Positions 25,968-34,588 of a DNA stretch of 64,000 bases are shown one piece after another. Position numbers and translations under genes: made by a program. This DNA comes from JBMNOZ01 sp050943335 (lineage in GTDB: Bacteria > Bacillota > Desulfitobacteriia > Desulfitobacteriales > Syntrophobotulaceae). The notes below the pieces were generated by a model that saw nothing but the letters and a program-made list of their open reading frames with translations, was not told the DNA's origin and made no database searches. Numbering within the stretch: position 1 is the first letter of the stretch; each line of letters begins with the position of its first letter. Location of the stretch: contig JBMNOZ010000003.1 in assembly GCA_050943335.1 (NCBI GenBank), forward strand, positions 46,647-110,646. The letters are read 5' to 3'.

Positions 25968-27647
25968 TTAAAGAATTTCAATTGCTTTATATTCTCCAAA
26001 TACTTCGCGCAATACATTGCAAATTTCGCCTTCGGTAGCATAAGTACGGGCAGCGTCAAGAATATATGGCACTAAGTTATCATCTGTTTTGGCAGCTTCG
26101 CGTAAAGCATCCAATTTGGTCTGAACCGCTAAGTTATCACGAGATGATTTCAACTCTTTAAGCTTTTTGATTTGTAATTCTTCTACTGCGGGATCCACAC
26201 GTAATAAATCAGTAGCCGGTTCTTCTTCGATTTGGAATTTATTCATTCCGACCACAATTTTTTTGCCGGCTTCTACTTCTTTTTGATAAGCATAGGAGCT
26301 TTCGGCAATCTCCTTCTGAATATAGCCTTTTTCTATAGCCGCAACTGCTCCGCCCATTTCATCGATTTTGGCAATATATTCTTCAGCGATTTCTTGGATT
26401 TGTTTAGTAAGAGATTCTACATAATAAGAACCGCCTAGGGCATCGACAGTCTCGCAAACTCCAGATTCATAAGCCACGATTTGTTGGGTTCTTAGAGCAA
26501 TGCGAACTGAATCTTCCGTAGGTAATGCGAGGGCTTCATCCTTAGAGTTAGTATGCAAGGACTGAGTACCTCCAAGAACGGCGGCTAAAGTTTGGATGGT
26601 AACTCGAGCTATGTTGTTGTCAGGCTGTTGAGCGGTAAGTGTTGAACCACCGGTCTGGGTATGGAATCTTAGGGTCCAAGAACGAGGGTTTTTCGCTTTG
26701 AAGCGCTCTCTCATAATTTTAGCCCACAATTTTCTGGCCGCTCTAAATTTAGCGACTTCTTCAAAAAGATCATTATGAGCGTTAAAGAAGAAGGAAAGTC
26801 TGCCCGCAAAGGTATCAACATCTAAACCGGCTTTAATTGCCGCTTCAACGTAGGCGATACCATCCGCAAGGGTAAAGGCCACTTCTTGAGCAGCAGTTGA
26901 GCCGGCTTCGCGAATATGGTAACCGGAGATAGAGATGGTGTTCCAACGCGGTACATTCTGAGAACAGAAAGCAAAGATGTCAGTAATTAAGCGCATCGAC
27001 GGCGCAGGTGGGAAAATATAAGTACCTCGGGCCGCGTATTCTTTTAAGATATCATTCTGAATTGTCCCTTTAAGGTCTTCATAAGCAACTCCTTGCTTTT
27101 CGGCAACAGCAAGGTAAAAAGCTAAGAGAACTGCAGCCGGAGCGTTAATGGTCATCGAAGTGCTGACTTTATCCAGGGGAATACCATCAAATAAGATTTC
27201 CATATCGGCTAAAGAGTCGATAGCAACTCCCACTTTTCCGATTTCCCCTTGAGCAATAGGATCATCAGAGTCATAGCCTATTTGAGTGGGCAGGTCAAAA
27301 GCTACCGAGAGCCCGGTTTGCCCTTGGTCCAAAAGGTATTTATAACGGGCATTGGATTCTTCCGCCGTAGCAAAGCCTGCATACTGGCGCATGGTCCAAA
27401 GTCTACTGCGGTACATATTAGTTTGTACCCCGCGGGTAAAGGGATATTCACCCGGGAAACCCAAATCCTCTAAATAATCATGATCAGCAAGATCTTCCGG
27501 TGTGTAGAGGTTTTTAATCTCTATTTTCGAGGAGGTGAGAAATTTTTCTTGTCTTTCTTTGGTCCGGGCCAGGGACTTTGCAACTTTATCTTCTTCCCAT
27601 TGTTCTTTTTTCTTCTTTATTTCTTGCAGTTTGTCCTTAGCAAACAC
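25968..27647 (-). CDS. Methylmalonyl-CoA mutase catalytic (large) subunit
   Basis: 559 residues, a CoA-binding TIM barrel without the B12 domain. Diagnostic strings: EYPFTRGVQTNMYRSRLWTMRQYAGF (split across 77-102), LSVAFDLPTQIGYDSDDP, and RFHTQTGGSTLTAQQPDNN. It isomerises succinyl-CoA and methylmalonyl-CoA with the adjacent small subunit. Starts at GTG. Confidence 0.94.
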   Translation of the reverse strand: MFAKDKLQEIKKKKEQWEEDKVAKSLARTKERQEKFLTSSKIEIKNLYTPEDLADHDYLEDLGFPGEYPFTRGVQTNMYRSRLWTMRQYAGFATAEESNARYKYLLDQGQTGLSVAFDLPTQIGYDSDDPIAQGEIGKVGVAIDSLADMEILFDGIPLDKVSTSMTINAPAAVLLAFYLAVAEKQGVAYEDLKGTIQNDILKEYAARGTYIFPPAPSMRLITDIFAFCSQNVPRWNTISISGYHIREAGSTAAQEVAFTLADGIAYVEAAIKAGLDVDTFAGRLSFFFNAHNDLFEEVAKFRAARKLWAKIMRERFKAKNPRSWTLRFHTQTGGSTLTAQQPDNNIARVTIQTLAAVLGGTQSLHTNSKDEALALPTEDSVRIALRTQQIVAYESGVCETVDALGGSYYVESLTKQIQEIAEEYIAKIDEMGGAVAAIEKGYIQKEIAESSYAYQKEVEAGKKIVVGMNKFQIEEEPATDLLRVDPAVEELQIKKLKELKSSRDNLAVQTKLDALREAAKTDDNLVPYILDAARTYATEGEICNVLREVFGEYKAIEIL

Positions 27648-27670
27648 TTTTTTGCACTTCCTTCCAGCGT

Positions 27671-28093
27671 TTATCTCTTTAATAACCGTGCTTTTTGGAT
27701 CAGGCGCTGTTCCTCAGGATTAGTCGGTTTTATTTCTTCTAATCCATGAGGAACAGGAGATCCGTTTTTATCCACATGCACAAAGGTTAAGAAACCTTCC
27801 AGTACAAGACTATCATCGGCCTTTACTATCTTTCCATAAACTTTAAGACTTGTTCTCCCAACCAAGACAACTTTGCTTTCCATATGGATGATCTCTCCGT
27901 TTTTTACCGGTTGTAAAAAGTTTAAACCGTGAATTTTTTTACATACAATGTTCTCGGGAGAGAGCATGGCTGCTGCAGCAATAAAACACCCCTCTACAAA
28001 CCATTCGCTGCCTCGACCTGCAAATAAAGTACCGTGATGATTTAAATCCTCGCTTTTAACAAGTTTACAAGTGTGATAAGTCCTCATATCCAT
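27671..28093 (-). CDS. Acyl-CoA thioesterase, hotdog fold
   Basis: 140 residues. The pattern NHHGTLFAGRGSEWFVEGCFIAA resembles the acyl-CoA hydrolase (YciA/Acot) active-site helix, where Asn/His-Gly precede the hotdog helix. The natural substrate is unknown; location in a CoA-ester operon suggests overflow control of CoA or release of an acid. Confidence 0.82.
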   Translation of the reverse strand: MDMRTYHTCKLVKSEDLNHHGTLFAGRGSEWFVEGCFIAAAAMLSPENIVCKKIHGLNFLQPVKNGEIIHMESKVVLVGRTSLKVYGKIVKADDSLVLEGFLTFVHVDKNGSPVPHGLEEIKPTNPEEQRLIQKARLLKR

Positions 28094-28153
28094 ATGAATT
28101 GCACCGTTGCCTTTCTCAAGCGTCTAATGATTTTGTTGCAGTTATTTATTTTA

Positions 28154-29332
28154 CTATTCTCTCTCAACCAGAGCGGCTACCCCTTGACCTCCACCGATAC
28201 AAAGAGTGGCCAGTCCTTTTTTAGCGTCTCTCTTTTGCATTTCGTATAAGAGAGTGACCAGGATCCGGGCTCCACTCGCTCCAATCGGATGGCCTAAAGC
28301 GATGGCTCCGCCGTTAACATTAACGATATCCATATTAAATTTAAGTTCTTTTGCTACTGCTAAGGCTTGGGAAGCAAAAGCTTCATTGGCTTCAATAAGA
28401 TCAATGTCATCTAAACTCCAATTAGCCTTTTCCAATACTTTGCGGGTTGCTTTAACTGGTCCGATACCCATAATTACGGGGTCCACTCCGGCGGAAGCGC
28501 CAGCCACAAATTTTGCTAGAGGTTTAAGGCCCAACTCTTTGGCTTTTTCGGCAGAAGCTAACACAAAAGCCGCTGCGCCGTCATTGATACCGGAAGCGTT
28601 ACCAGCAGTGACTGTACCATCTTTTTTGAAAGCCGGTTTTAATTTGGCCAAACTCTCCGGTGTAACACCTGCCCGTGGAAACTCGTCCACTGAAAATTCC
28701 TCAGTTCCTCGTTTTACAGGTACGGTTACCGGGATTATTTCATCTGCAAAGCGGTTTTCTTTAATTGCCCGCTCGGCTTTGTTTTGGCTGGCAGCAGCAA
28801 AGGCGTCTTGCTCTTCTCTAGTAATCCCCCATTGCTCGGCAATGTTTTCAGCAGTGATGCCCATGTGATAGTCAGCCATGGCACACCATAAGCCGTCTTT
28901 GATCATGCTGTCAACAATTTTATCATCACCCATCCGATAACCAAACCGGGCTTTTTGTAATAAATAAGGAGCTTGGGACATGTTTTCCGTACCGCCGGCT
29001 ACAATTATGTCCGCATCGCCAGCGCCAATAGCGCGAGCGGCTAAGATTACGGACTGCAAACCGGAACCGCAGACTTTATTGATGGTCATGGCCGGAGTTT
29101 CAACCGGGATTCCGGCTTTAATGGCCGCGCTTCTGGCTACGTTTTGACCCAGACCTGCCTGGAGCACGCAACCCATGATTACTTCGTCAACCAGTTTAGA
29201 ATCAACCTGTGCTCTTTTTAGGGATTCCCCAATCACTAAAGCACCGAGTTCTTGGGCGGAAACTTTAGATAAGGAGCCGCCAAAAGATCCTACGGGAGTC
29301 CTTACTGCACTTAGAATTACTACTTCTCTCAT
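28154..29332 (-). CDS. Acetyl-CoA acetyltransferase (thiolase) 1
   Basis: 392 residues from ATG 29332; the ATG at 29347 lies in the GGGGGAAAG ribosome site. Catalytic Cys in NKVCGSGLQSV near 88, His in GHPIGASGARI near 349 and Cys in CIGGGQG near 379 complete the active site. It cleaves acetoacetyl-CoA to two acetyl-CoA or the reverse. Located directly after the CoA-transferase genes, giving a complete acetoacetate-to-acetyl-CoA unit. Confidence 0.93.
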   Translation of the reverse strand: MREVVILSAVRTPVGSFGGSLSKVSAQELGALVIGESLKRAQVDSKLVDEVIMGCVLQAGLGQNVARSAAIKAGIPVETPAMTINKVCGSGLQSVILAARAIGAGDADIIVAGGTENMSQAPYLLQKARFGYRMGDDKIVDSMIKDGLWCAMADYHMGITAENIAEQWGITREEQDAFAAASQNKAERAIKENRFADEIIPVTVPVKRGTEEFSVDEFPRAGVTPESLAKLKPAFKKDGTVTAGNASGINDGAAAFVLASAEKAKELGLKPLAKFVAGASAGVDPVIMGIGPVKATRKVLEKANWSLDDIDLIEANEAFASQALAVAKELKFNMDIVNVNGGAIALGHPIGASGARILVTLLYEMQKRDAKKGLATLCIGGGQGVAALVERE

Positions 29333-29365
29333 TTTTCTTTCCCCCATTCACAAGTTTTCACTACA

Positions 29366-30019
29366 TTATACTTCCATCGGTTTGATATCTTCGGGTATTA
29401 TCAATTTCGCTTCTGTTTTAGACTGGATCTCCTCTACTGTAACCCCAGGTGCTAGTTCTCTTAAGACCAAACCTTCCGGAGTAACTTCCATAAGACCTAG
29501 TTCGGTAACAATAATGTTTACCTCTTCCGCTGCGGTCAGGGGTAGGGTACATTTTTTCAGGATCTTAGGTTCACCTTTCTTAGTAGCATGCTCCATGGCA
29601 ATAATAACTTGCCGGGCCCCGACCACTAAATCCATTGCTCCTCCCATACCGGGAACAAGTTTTCCAGGAATCATCCAGTTTGCCAAATTCCCTTTTTCGT
29701 CCACTTCCAAAGCACCAAGAACTGTAGCTGCTAAGTGTCCACCCCGGATAATACCAAAAGACGTTGCGCTGTCAAAAGCCGCTCCTCCGGGCAAAATTGT
29801 CACCGGTTGGCCACCAGCATTGACTATATCTGGATCTTCTTCACCAGGTGCCGGAGCTGGTCCTACCCCGATAAAACCGTTTTCAGATTGCAATAGAATA
29901 GTGACTCCCTCAGGGATATAGTTGGCAACTTCTGTAGGTAACCCAATACCAAGGTTAACTACATCTCCTTCTTTTAAAAGCTTCGCAACTCGGCGGGCGA
30001 TAATTTCACGTATATTCAT
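29366..30019 (-). CDS. 3-oxoacid CoA-transferase subunit B
   Basis: 217 residues. NLGIGLPTEVANYIPEG and the active-site SENGFIGVGPAP, whose Glu forms the CoA thioester, identify the beta subunit of acetoacetate/succinyl-CoA:3-oxoacid CoA-transferases. The start ATG shares its A with the TAA stop of subunit A. With methylmalonyl-CoA mutase in the operon, succinyl-CoA is a plausible donor. Confidence 0.93.
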   Translation of the reverse strand: MNIREIIARRVAKLLKEGDVVNLGIGLPTEVANYIPEGVTILLQSENGFIGVGPAPAPGEEDPDIVNAGGQPVTILPGGAAFDSATSFGIIRGGHLAATVLGALEVDEKGNLANWMIPGKLVPGMGGAMDLVVGARQVIIAMEHATKKGEPKILKKCTLPLTAAEEVNIIVTELGLMEVTPEGLVLRELAPGVTVEEIQSKTEAKLIIPEDIKPMEV

Positions 30020-30681
30020 TATTTTGCCTCCTTTTCCCGAATGATAATCATATCGACAAACATCCCAGGTGTTATCACTTCATCGGGGGTCAAGTCCCCT
30101 ACCTCAACTACCTCATCCACTTCAGCTATAACAGTTTCGGCAGCCATGGCCATTAAGGGGTTGAAATTACGGGCAGCATAACGATATACTAAATTACCAA
30201 TAGTGTCAGCTTTATGGGCTTTAATCAAAGCAATATCAGCCCTTAAAGGCAATTCCACAAGATACTTTCTTCCATTTATGGTTAAGGTTTCTTTGCCTTC
30301 TTCAACTATAGTACCAACTCCAGTGGGTGTAACAACGGCGCCTAAGCCCATACCTCCACAACGTACTTTCTCCGCTAAGGTCCCTTGAGGAACTAATTCG
30401 ACTTCCATTTCTCCCGCGTTCATTTTCCTGATTGTTTCCCTGTTGGTCCCGATATGAGAAACTATAGCCTTTTTGACTTGATTATTGACAACGAGCTTAC
30501 CGAGACCTTTTTCCACGAAAGATGTATCGTTGGCAATAATAGTTAAGTCTTTAACACCTTTTTCTACAAGAGCTTCAAGAAGGGTCTCTGGCGAGCCGGC
30601 AGCCAAGAAACCGCCAATCATCAGTGTTTGTCCATCCTGGATCATGGACAACGCTTTCTCTTTGGTTACAACCTTGCTCAC
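30019..30681 (-). CDS. 3-oxoacid CoA-transferase subunit A
   Basis: 220 residues starting at GTG after AAAGGATG. MIGGFLAAGSPETLLEALVEKGVKDLTIIANDT is the alpha-subunit pattern, and GAVVTPTGVGTIVEEGK binds CoA. First gene of a roughly 9-kb operon reaching 21758, preceded by one copy of the conserved leader element. Confidence 0.93.
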   Translation of the reverse strand: MSKVVTKEKALSMIQDGQTLMIGGFLAAGSPETLLEALVEKGVKDLTIIANDTSFVEKGLGKLVVNNQVKKAIVSHIGTNRETIRKMNAGEMEVELVPQGTLAEKVRCGGMGLGAVVTPTGVGTIVEEGKETLTINGRKYLVELPLRADIALIKAHKADTIGNLVYRYAARNFNPLMAMAAETVIAEVDEVVEVGDLTPDEVITPGMFVDMIIIREKEAK

Positions 30682-30730
30682 GCTTTATCATCCTTTCTTA
30701 TAAAACTTGATAGTTGATTTTATGCAACAA

Positions 30731-30829
30731 AAACCTAGCCCAAGAATATCGGCCCTTTCACCGAGTATTCATGAGTTAGGCTTGCTTCACTATACATAAA
30801 ATGTTTGCTCCCGCACCATGGTCAACCCT
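30731..30829 (-). promoter_or_regulatory. Conserved leader element, copy 1 (CoA-transferase operon)
   Basis: Minus-strand reading: 5' block GGGTTGACCATGGTGCGGGA, a 20-odd-base variable core, then CAAGCCTAACTC (30773-30784), which opens a hairpin closed by GGGCTAGG and followed by TTTTTG (30731 side). The 5' block keeps TTGA, YATG and GRA at the same offsets as the other copies, though it is the most divergent. Same orientation as the gene it precedes, about 50 bases before the scoA start. Confidence 0.68.
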
Positions 30830-30877
30830 CTCCGAGTACTTTTTTCTAATTGGGTATAATACCGGATCTCCACTTTT

Positions 30878-31441
30878 TTAGTAAAAACCGCATTCCCTTA
30901 GGAACTCATAAACCTGCTTCTCTGCTTTTTCGCGGGAAATTTCATCTAAGTTAAGAATTTCAACATCAGGTCTGTTCCTAATCTCATCTATAAACGGTGT
31001 TTTTATATTTTGGATTATCCCTAAAACAGGTATCCGAGCATCCAAAACATCCCGGACCGCTTTTTTATAGAGCTCGGCATCTTCTTCTACGGATCCAATT
31101 TCGTCGATTACTACCAAGTATTTTTTAAAGGCCAATGATTTTTCTAAAATATCCTTTCCTGTGGTTTCAAATATCTCGGGGTTGGTGTAGGAAACGCCTT
31201 TCTCCTCCGTTTTCAAAAAAATATTATCCATTTTTAGCCCCGGCCTTTCAGGGATATCCAGGATATATTCTTCCTTAGAAGCGTAATCGACCAAACGATA
31301 AGCATTTACTTTCTTTTCATCATCATAAATCCTTTGAACAAATAAACCGGAAATTTCTTGACGATAGGTATCGATATATTCCTTAATCAAAGACGATTTG
31401 CCAGTTCTCCTTTGTCCGGTGATAATGAAGTTTTTGTTCAA
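30878..31441 (-). CDS. THEP1-like nucleoside-triphosphatase
   Basis: 187 residues. Walker A is ITGQRRTGKSSL at 7-18 and Walker B YLVVIDEIGSVE near 108-119, as in the NTPase_1/THEP1 family of small P-loop NTPases with broad nucleotide specificity. It stands alone between two copies of the leader element. Role in the pathway unknown; a chaperone or cofactor-handling function for the metalloenzymes is only a guess. Confidence 0.82.
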   Translation of the reverse strand: MNKNFIITGQRRTGKSSLIKEYIDTYRQEISGLFVQRIYDDEKKVNAYRLVDYASKEEYILDIPERPGLKMDNIFLKTEEKGVSYTNPEIFETTGKDILEKSLAFKKYLVVIDEIGSVEEDAELYKKAVRDVLDARIPVLGIIQNIKTPFIDEIRNRPDVEILNLDEISREKAEKQVYEFLRECGFY

Positions 31442-31515
31442 TATTTCCTGCCTCCATAGCTATGAGAGTTGAATCTACGGCCTGATCTTTCTCAAAAAAT
31501 AAAATATAAAGTTAC

Positions 31516-31600
31516 AAACCTAACTTAAGTGCTGCAGATCTGAGTTAGGCTTGTATACTTTATATCAGAATTTGTTTTCGATATCATATCTAAACTACCC
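31516..31600 (-). promoter_or_regulatory. Conserved leader element, copy 2 (NTPase gene)
   Basis: Minus-strand reading: 5' block GGGTAGTTTAGATATGATAT then CGAAAA, a 21-base core, CAAGCCTAACTC (31542-31553), then a hairpin AAGCCTAACT / AGTTAGGTTT closing at 31516. The tract after the stem is TTTGTAACTTTATATTTT, a weak terminator. Lies in the 349-base gap 31442-31790 between the NTPase and the divergent DUF3870 gene; the rest of the gap holds the palindrome below. Confidence 0.78.
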
Positions 31601-31614
31601 GATTTATATTGTTT

Positions 31615-31628
31615 TATAGTATACTATA
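31615..31628. repeat. Perfect 14-bp palindrome TATAGTATACTATA
   Basis: Self-complementary 14-mer 15 bases upstream of leader copy 2 and between divergent genes. It could be a -10 region in either direction or a regulator site. Confidence 0.45.
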
Positions 31629-31790
31629 AAGTTAACTTACGAGCCCATATTTGTCAAGTGTTCGACATTTTTCAGACCTTTAGCCTATACATTTTTTTAC
31701 AATATTCAAAAGGGATTATTATAGAAAGCTGTTATCTAAACTTTTCAAAACCGTACTTTTGAGGTAACATTTGATATAGAGGTGAAAGTT

Positions 31791-32117
31791 TTGAGAAAGC
31801 ATATTTTTGCGGGACATGCTCAACTCCCTAATGGAACAGATGTTTATGAAAGTTATAAGTTTATTTCTGTTTTAATGATTGTTGACATTGATACCGGAAC
31901 TATCCTCGATAGCGATATTTCAATTTATAATCCCATGCATAAAAACTTTATCGTCGAGATTTTGAAAGGTAAATCTTTAGATACGGATTTGGAAAAGATA
32001 TTTAAGGAGATCGAGCGTACTGTCCACACGCCAACCCGGCGAGCATTAATTAATGCCATTCAAACTCTTTATAACCGCTATATTATTGTCAAAAGAAATC
32101 AAGCTCACCACTCCTAG
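31791..32117 (+). CDS. DUF3870-type small protein
   Basis: 108 residues from TTG 31791, chosen because GAGGTGA (31779-31785) sits 5 bases before it; GTG 31782 lies inside that ribosome site. The pattern HAQLPNGTDVYESYKFISVLMIVDIDTGTILDSD and NRYIIVKR resembles the DUF3870 family. The only plus-strand gene between 21.7 and 46.7 kb, divergent from the NTPase. Function unknown. Confidence 0.65.
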   Translation: MRKHIFAGHAQLPNGTDVYESYKFISVLMIVDIDTGTILDSDISIYNPMHKNFIVEILKGKSLDTDLEKIFKEIERTVHTPTRRALINAIQTLYNRYIIVKRNQAHHS

Positions 32118-32164
32118 AATTGTTAGTAAAATAAATTTACAATTATACGTCATCCTCAGCTATG

Positions 32165-32207
32165 GCTCACGAAACGGAGTATTCCCGAGACGTGAGTCTA
32201 TTTTTTG
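32165..32207 (+). terminator. Terminator after the DUF3870 gene
   Basis: GCTCACG and CGTGAGT enclose a 19-base loop and are followed by CTATTTTTTG. The remaining bases up to 32355 show nothing notable. Confidence 0.7.
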
Positions 32208-32355
32208 TGTTTTAGAGCCAAATTTCTAGTTCTTTTTAAATTAACTTAACACCAGGTTTCTAAATAGGTTTTCTGCTGACTCCAAGCGCAAAGCTCATTC
32301 AAAGCAAGGGCGAAGCGGGAATAATTAGTATTCCCGCCCCCTTTAACAGTTTGAA

Positions 32356-33549
32356 CTAGTCTACTAATTCAACGACATCAGCAAGACCTAAGCCCCCGGC
32401 AATACAAATAGTAGCCAGGCCGTATTTTACTTTTCTTCTCTTCATTTCATATAACAAGGTGGTCAAAATTCTGGCTCCGGAACATCCAAGGGGATGACCC
32501 AAAGCAATGGCGCCACCATTAACATTGGTAATCTCCTGATTAAGACCCAGCTCTTTAATTACAGCTAAGCTTTGAGCTGCAAACGCCTCGTTAAGCTCAA
32601 TCAAGCCGATATCATCGAGGGTTAGCCCCGCTAATTTCAAGGCTTTTCGGGTTGCCGGAGCAGGTCCGATTCCCATAATTTCAGGTGAGACTCCTGCAAC
32701 CGCCTGACTCCGAAGAATAGCCATAGGTTTAATATTTCTTCTTTGAGCTTCCTTGGCAGACATAAGAACCAAACAAGCAGCCCCGTCGTTACGTCCCGAG
32801 GAATTACCAGCCGTTACTGTGCCCCCTTCTTTAAAGACCGGTTGGAGTTTGGCTAACTGTTCCATAGATGTTTTTCGGGGATGTTCATCTGTATCGAAAA
32901 CAATGGGGTCACTTTTTCTTTGAGGGACATAAACGGGAATTATTTCATCCTTAAATTTCCCCTCTTGAATAGCGGCTGCTGCTCTTTCCTGGCTGGTCAA
33001 GGAAAAGGCATCTTGCTCTTCCCGACTGATATTATATTTTTCAGCCAAGTTCTCAGCAGTAAGCCCCATGGTGAGAGAACCGTATTGATCTATCGGTTGA
33101 GAACGGGGTTGGCTTTCCGTATTGGAATCCACGAGGACGGCATTGCCGGCCCGATACCCATAACGAGCTCCGCGCAAATAGTACGGAGCATTGCTCATGC
33201 TCTCCGTTCCCCCGGCTACTACGATGTCAGCCAAGCCGCACATAATGGCCTGGGCGGCATTATTAACCGCTTGAAGACCGGAACCGCATTGGCGCATTAC
33301 AGTGTAGGCCGGAACCTCAATGGGAATCTTAGCCATTAAAGCAGCTACTCTCGCTATGTTAGGAGCGTCAGCACTCTGTTTGGTCTGACCAATAATTACT
33401 TCGTCGATGCTTTCTTTTTCAATTTGTGCTCGCTGTACAGCTTCTTCAATGACAATTCTCGTCAGTTCTTCAGGCTGAACATCTTTTAGAGTTCCGCCCA
33501 GTTTACCGACTGCTGTTCTGACGGCGCTCACAATTACAACTTCTTGCAT
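32356..33549 (-). CDS. Acetyl-CoA acetyltransferase (thiolase) 2
   Basis: 397 residues from ATG 33549, with GGAGG just upstream (the ATG at 33561 precedes that site). Active site residues in MRQCGSGLQAVNNA near 88, GHPLGCSGARI near 353 and CIAGGLG near 383. It is last gene of the operon starting at 42789 and would split the acetoacetyl-CoA made by the neighbouring keto-acid cleavage enzyme. Second thiolase in 4 kb; the two differ clearly in sequence. Confidence 0.93.
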   Translation of the reverse strand: MQEVVIVSAVRTAVGKLGGTLKDVQPEELTRIVIEEAVQRAQIEKESIDEVIIGQTKQSADAPNIARVAALMAKIPIEVPAYTVMRQCGSGLQAVNNAAQAIMCGLADIVVAGGTESMSNAPYYLRGARYGYRAGNAVLVDSNTESQPRSQPIDQYGSLTMGLTAENLAEKYNISREEQDAFSLTSQERAAAAIQEGKFKDEIIPVYVPQRKSDPIVFDTDEHPRKTSMEQLAKLQPVFKEGGTVTAGNSSGRNDGAACLVLMSAKEAQRRNIKPMAILRSQAVAGVSPEIMGIGPAPATRKALKLAGLTLDDIGLIELNEAFAAQSLAVIKELGLNQEITNVNGGAIALGHPLGCSGARILTTLLYEMKRRKVKYGLATICIAGGLGLADVVELVD

Positions 33550-33568
33550 TTGATCCTCCATTTTGCTA

Positions 33569-33595
33569 GGGCAGAAGCTTTTTCTCGTTCTGCCC
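33569..33595. other. Intergenic hairpin between cleavage enzyme and thiolase genes
   Basis: GGGCAGAA and TTCTGCCC form an 8-bp stem with an 11-base loop and no T tract, so it is more likely an mRNA stability or processing element than a terminator. Confidence 0.45.
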
Positions 33596-33620
33596 GGTTT
33601 AAAAAATTACTGTCCTAAAC

Positions 33621-34457
33621 TTATCTTTTAGTAATGCCCAAGATTTCTCTCGCTTCTTGAGCAGTTGCAATTTCCCTTCCGGCAAGTCTAGCTAATTTAA
33701 CCGCTCTTTCCACAAGCGAAACGTTGGTGGCCGGTACACCTTTACTCATTAGAACATTATCTTCTAGGCCGACCCGTAAGCCATTACATCCTTCTGCCAA
33801 ACCGGCCAGCATCATGGGCATATGTGTTCTTCCAATACCGGTGATTGACCAGGTCGAATCTTCTGGAAGTTTGGGAAGAAGGAAAGCTAAGCTATCAACA
33901 TTTCCATCTAAACCTCCAGGGACACCCAAAACAAATTGGAAATGAGCAGGAGTTTTGATAAACCCTTTCTTGATGTAGTATTTAGCATTTCCGATCATGG
34001 AGCCATCGAAAATTTCGATTTCTGGTTTAATGTCCAATTCCATGGTTAGCTTACCCAGTTGTTCCAAGAACTCAGGCGGGTTGAGGAAGACATAGGAATT
34101 AGCCCAGTTCATGGTTCCAGGATCGTAAGAGCACATCTCCGGTTTTAATTTTCTTAAGTGAGCTAATCTCATCTCCAGAGGAAACTTTCCGCCGGAAGAG
34201 GTGAGGTTTAAGATAATATCTACTCCGGCTTTAGCCATCGCCTCTTTAACCTTATTGTAAACCTCTACCCAGACATCAGTTTCCATAGTGTTATTGCCGT
34301 CTTTATCCCGGACATGTAAATGAGCAATTGCAGCCCCAGCCTTAGCCACAGCTACTACATCCGCAGCAATTTCATCGGGAGTAATTGGAACTGCAGGGGC
34401 ATGTTTTTTAGTAGTTCCTGCACCAGTTAAAGCAGCAGTGATAATCAGCTTATCCAT
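33621..34457 (-). CDS. Beta-keto acid cleavage enzyme, candidate triacetate acetoacetate-lyase
   Basis: 278 residues of the BKACE (Kce-like) family: IITAALTGAGTTKKHAPAVPITPDEIA, the zinc ligands in IAHLHVRDKDG near 41-51, FDGSMIGNAKYYIK, and GLRVGLEDN near the C-terminus with the catalytic Glu. Family members cleave a beta-keto acid using acetyl-CoA. In phloroglucinol degradation the family member turns 3,5-dioxohexanoate plus acetyl-CoA into acetoacetyl-CoA plus acetoacetate; the surrounding genes make that the best substrate. Family sure, substrate inferred. Confidence 0.88.
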   Translation of the reverse strand: MDKLIITAALTGAGTTKKHAPAVPITPDEIAADVVAVAKAGAAIAHLHVRDKDGNNTMETDVWVEVYNKVKEAMAKAGVDIILNLTSSGGKFPLEMRLAHLRKLKPEMCSYDPGTMNWANSYVFLNPPEFLEQLGKLTMELDIKPEIEIFDGSMIGNAKYYIKKGFIKTPAHFQFVLGVPGGLDGNVDSLAFLLPKLPEDSTWSITGIGRTHMPMMLAGLAEGCNGLRVGLEDNVLMSKGVPATNVSLVERAVKLARLAGREIATAQEAREILGITKR

Positions 34458-34504
34458 TTTTTATACACTCTCTTTCAGTATAGCTAAATGTTTTTAATTA
34501 CGGT

Positions 34505-34537
34505 GCTGATGCTGCATCATTATGATGCAGCATCAGC
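34505..34537. repeat. Perfect 16-bp inverted repeat between transhydroxylase and lyase genes
   Basis: GCTGATGCTGCATCAT, one T, then its exact complement. No T tract follows on either strand, so it is probably an mRNA barrier or processing hairpin that sets different levels for the genes on each side of it. Confidence 0.75.
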
Positions 34538-34588
34538 GTGTTTCTACTATTTTAACCACTTGGAAGTGGTTCTATTTCCAGCCCAAAG

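Noticed and set aside
28206..29921. Long plus-strand open frames (220 and 248 codons) opposite the thiolase and CoA-transferase genes
   Set aside because: They lie fully antisense to well-supported genes, lack ribosome sites and have low-complexity Ala/Pro/Ser composition caused by the opposite-strand codons.
33569..33595. Intergenic hairpin as terminator between lyase and thiolase genes
   Set aside because: No T tract follows on the coding strand and the genes form one functional unit.
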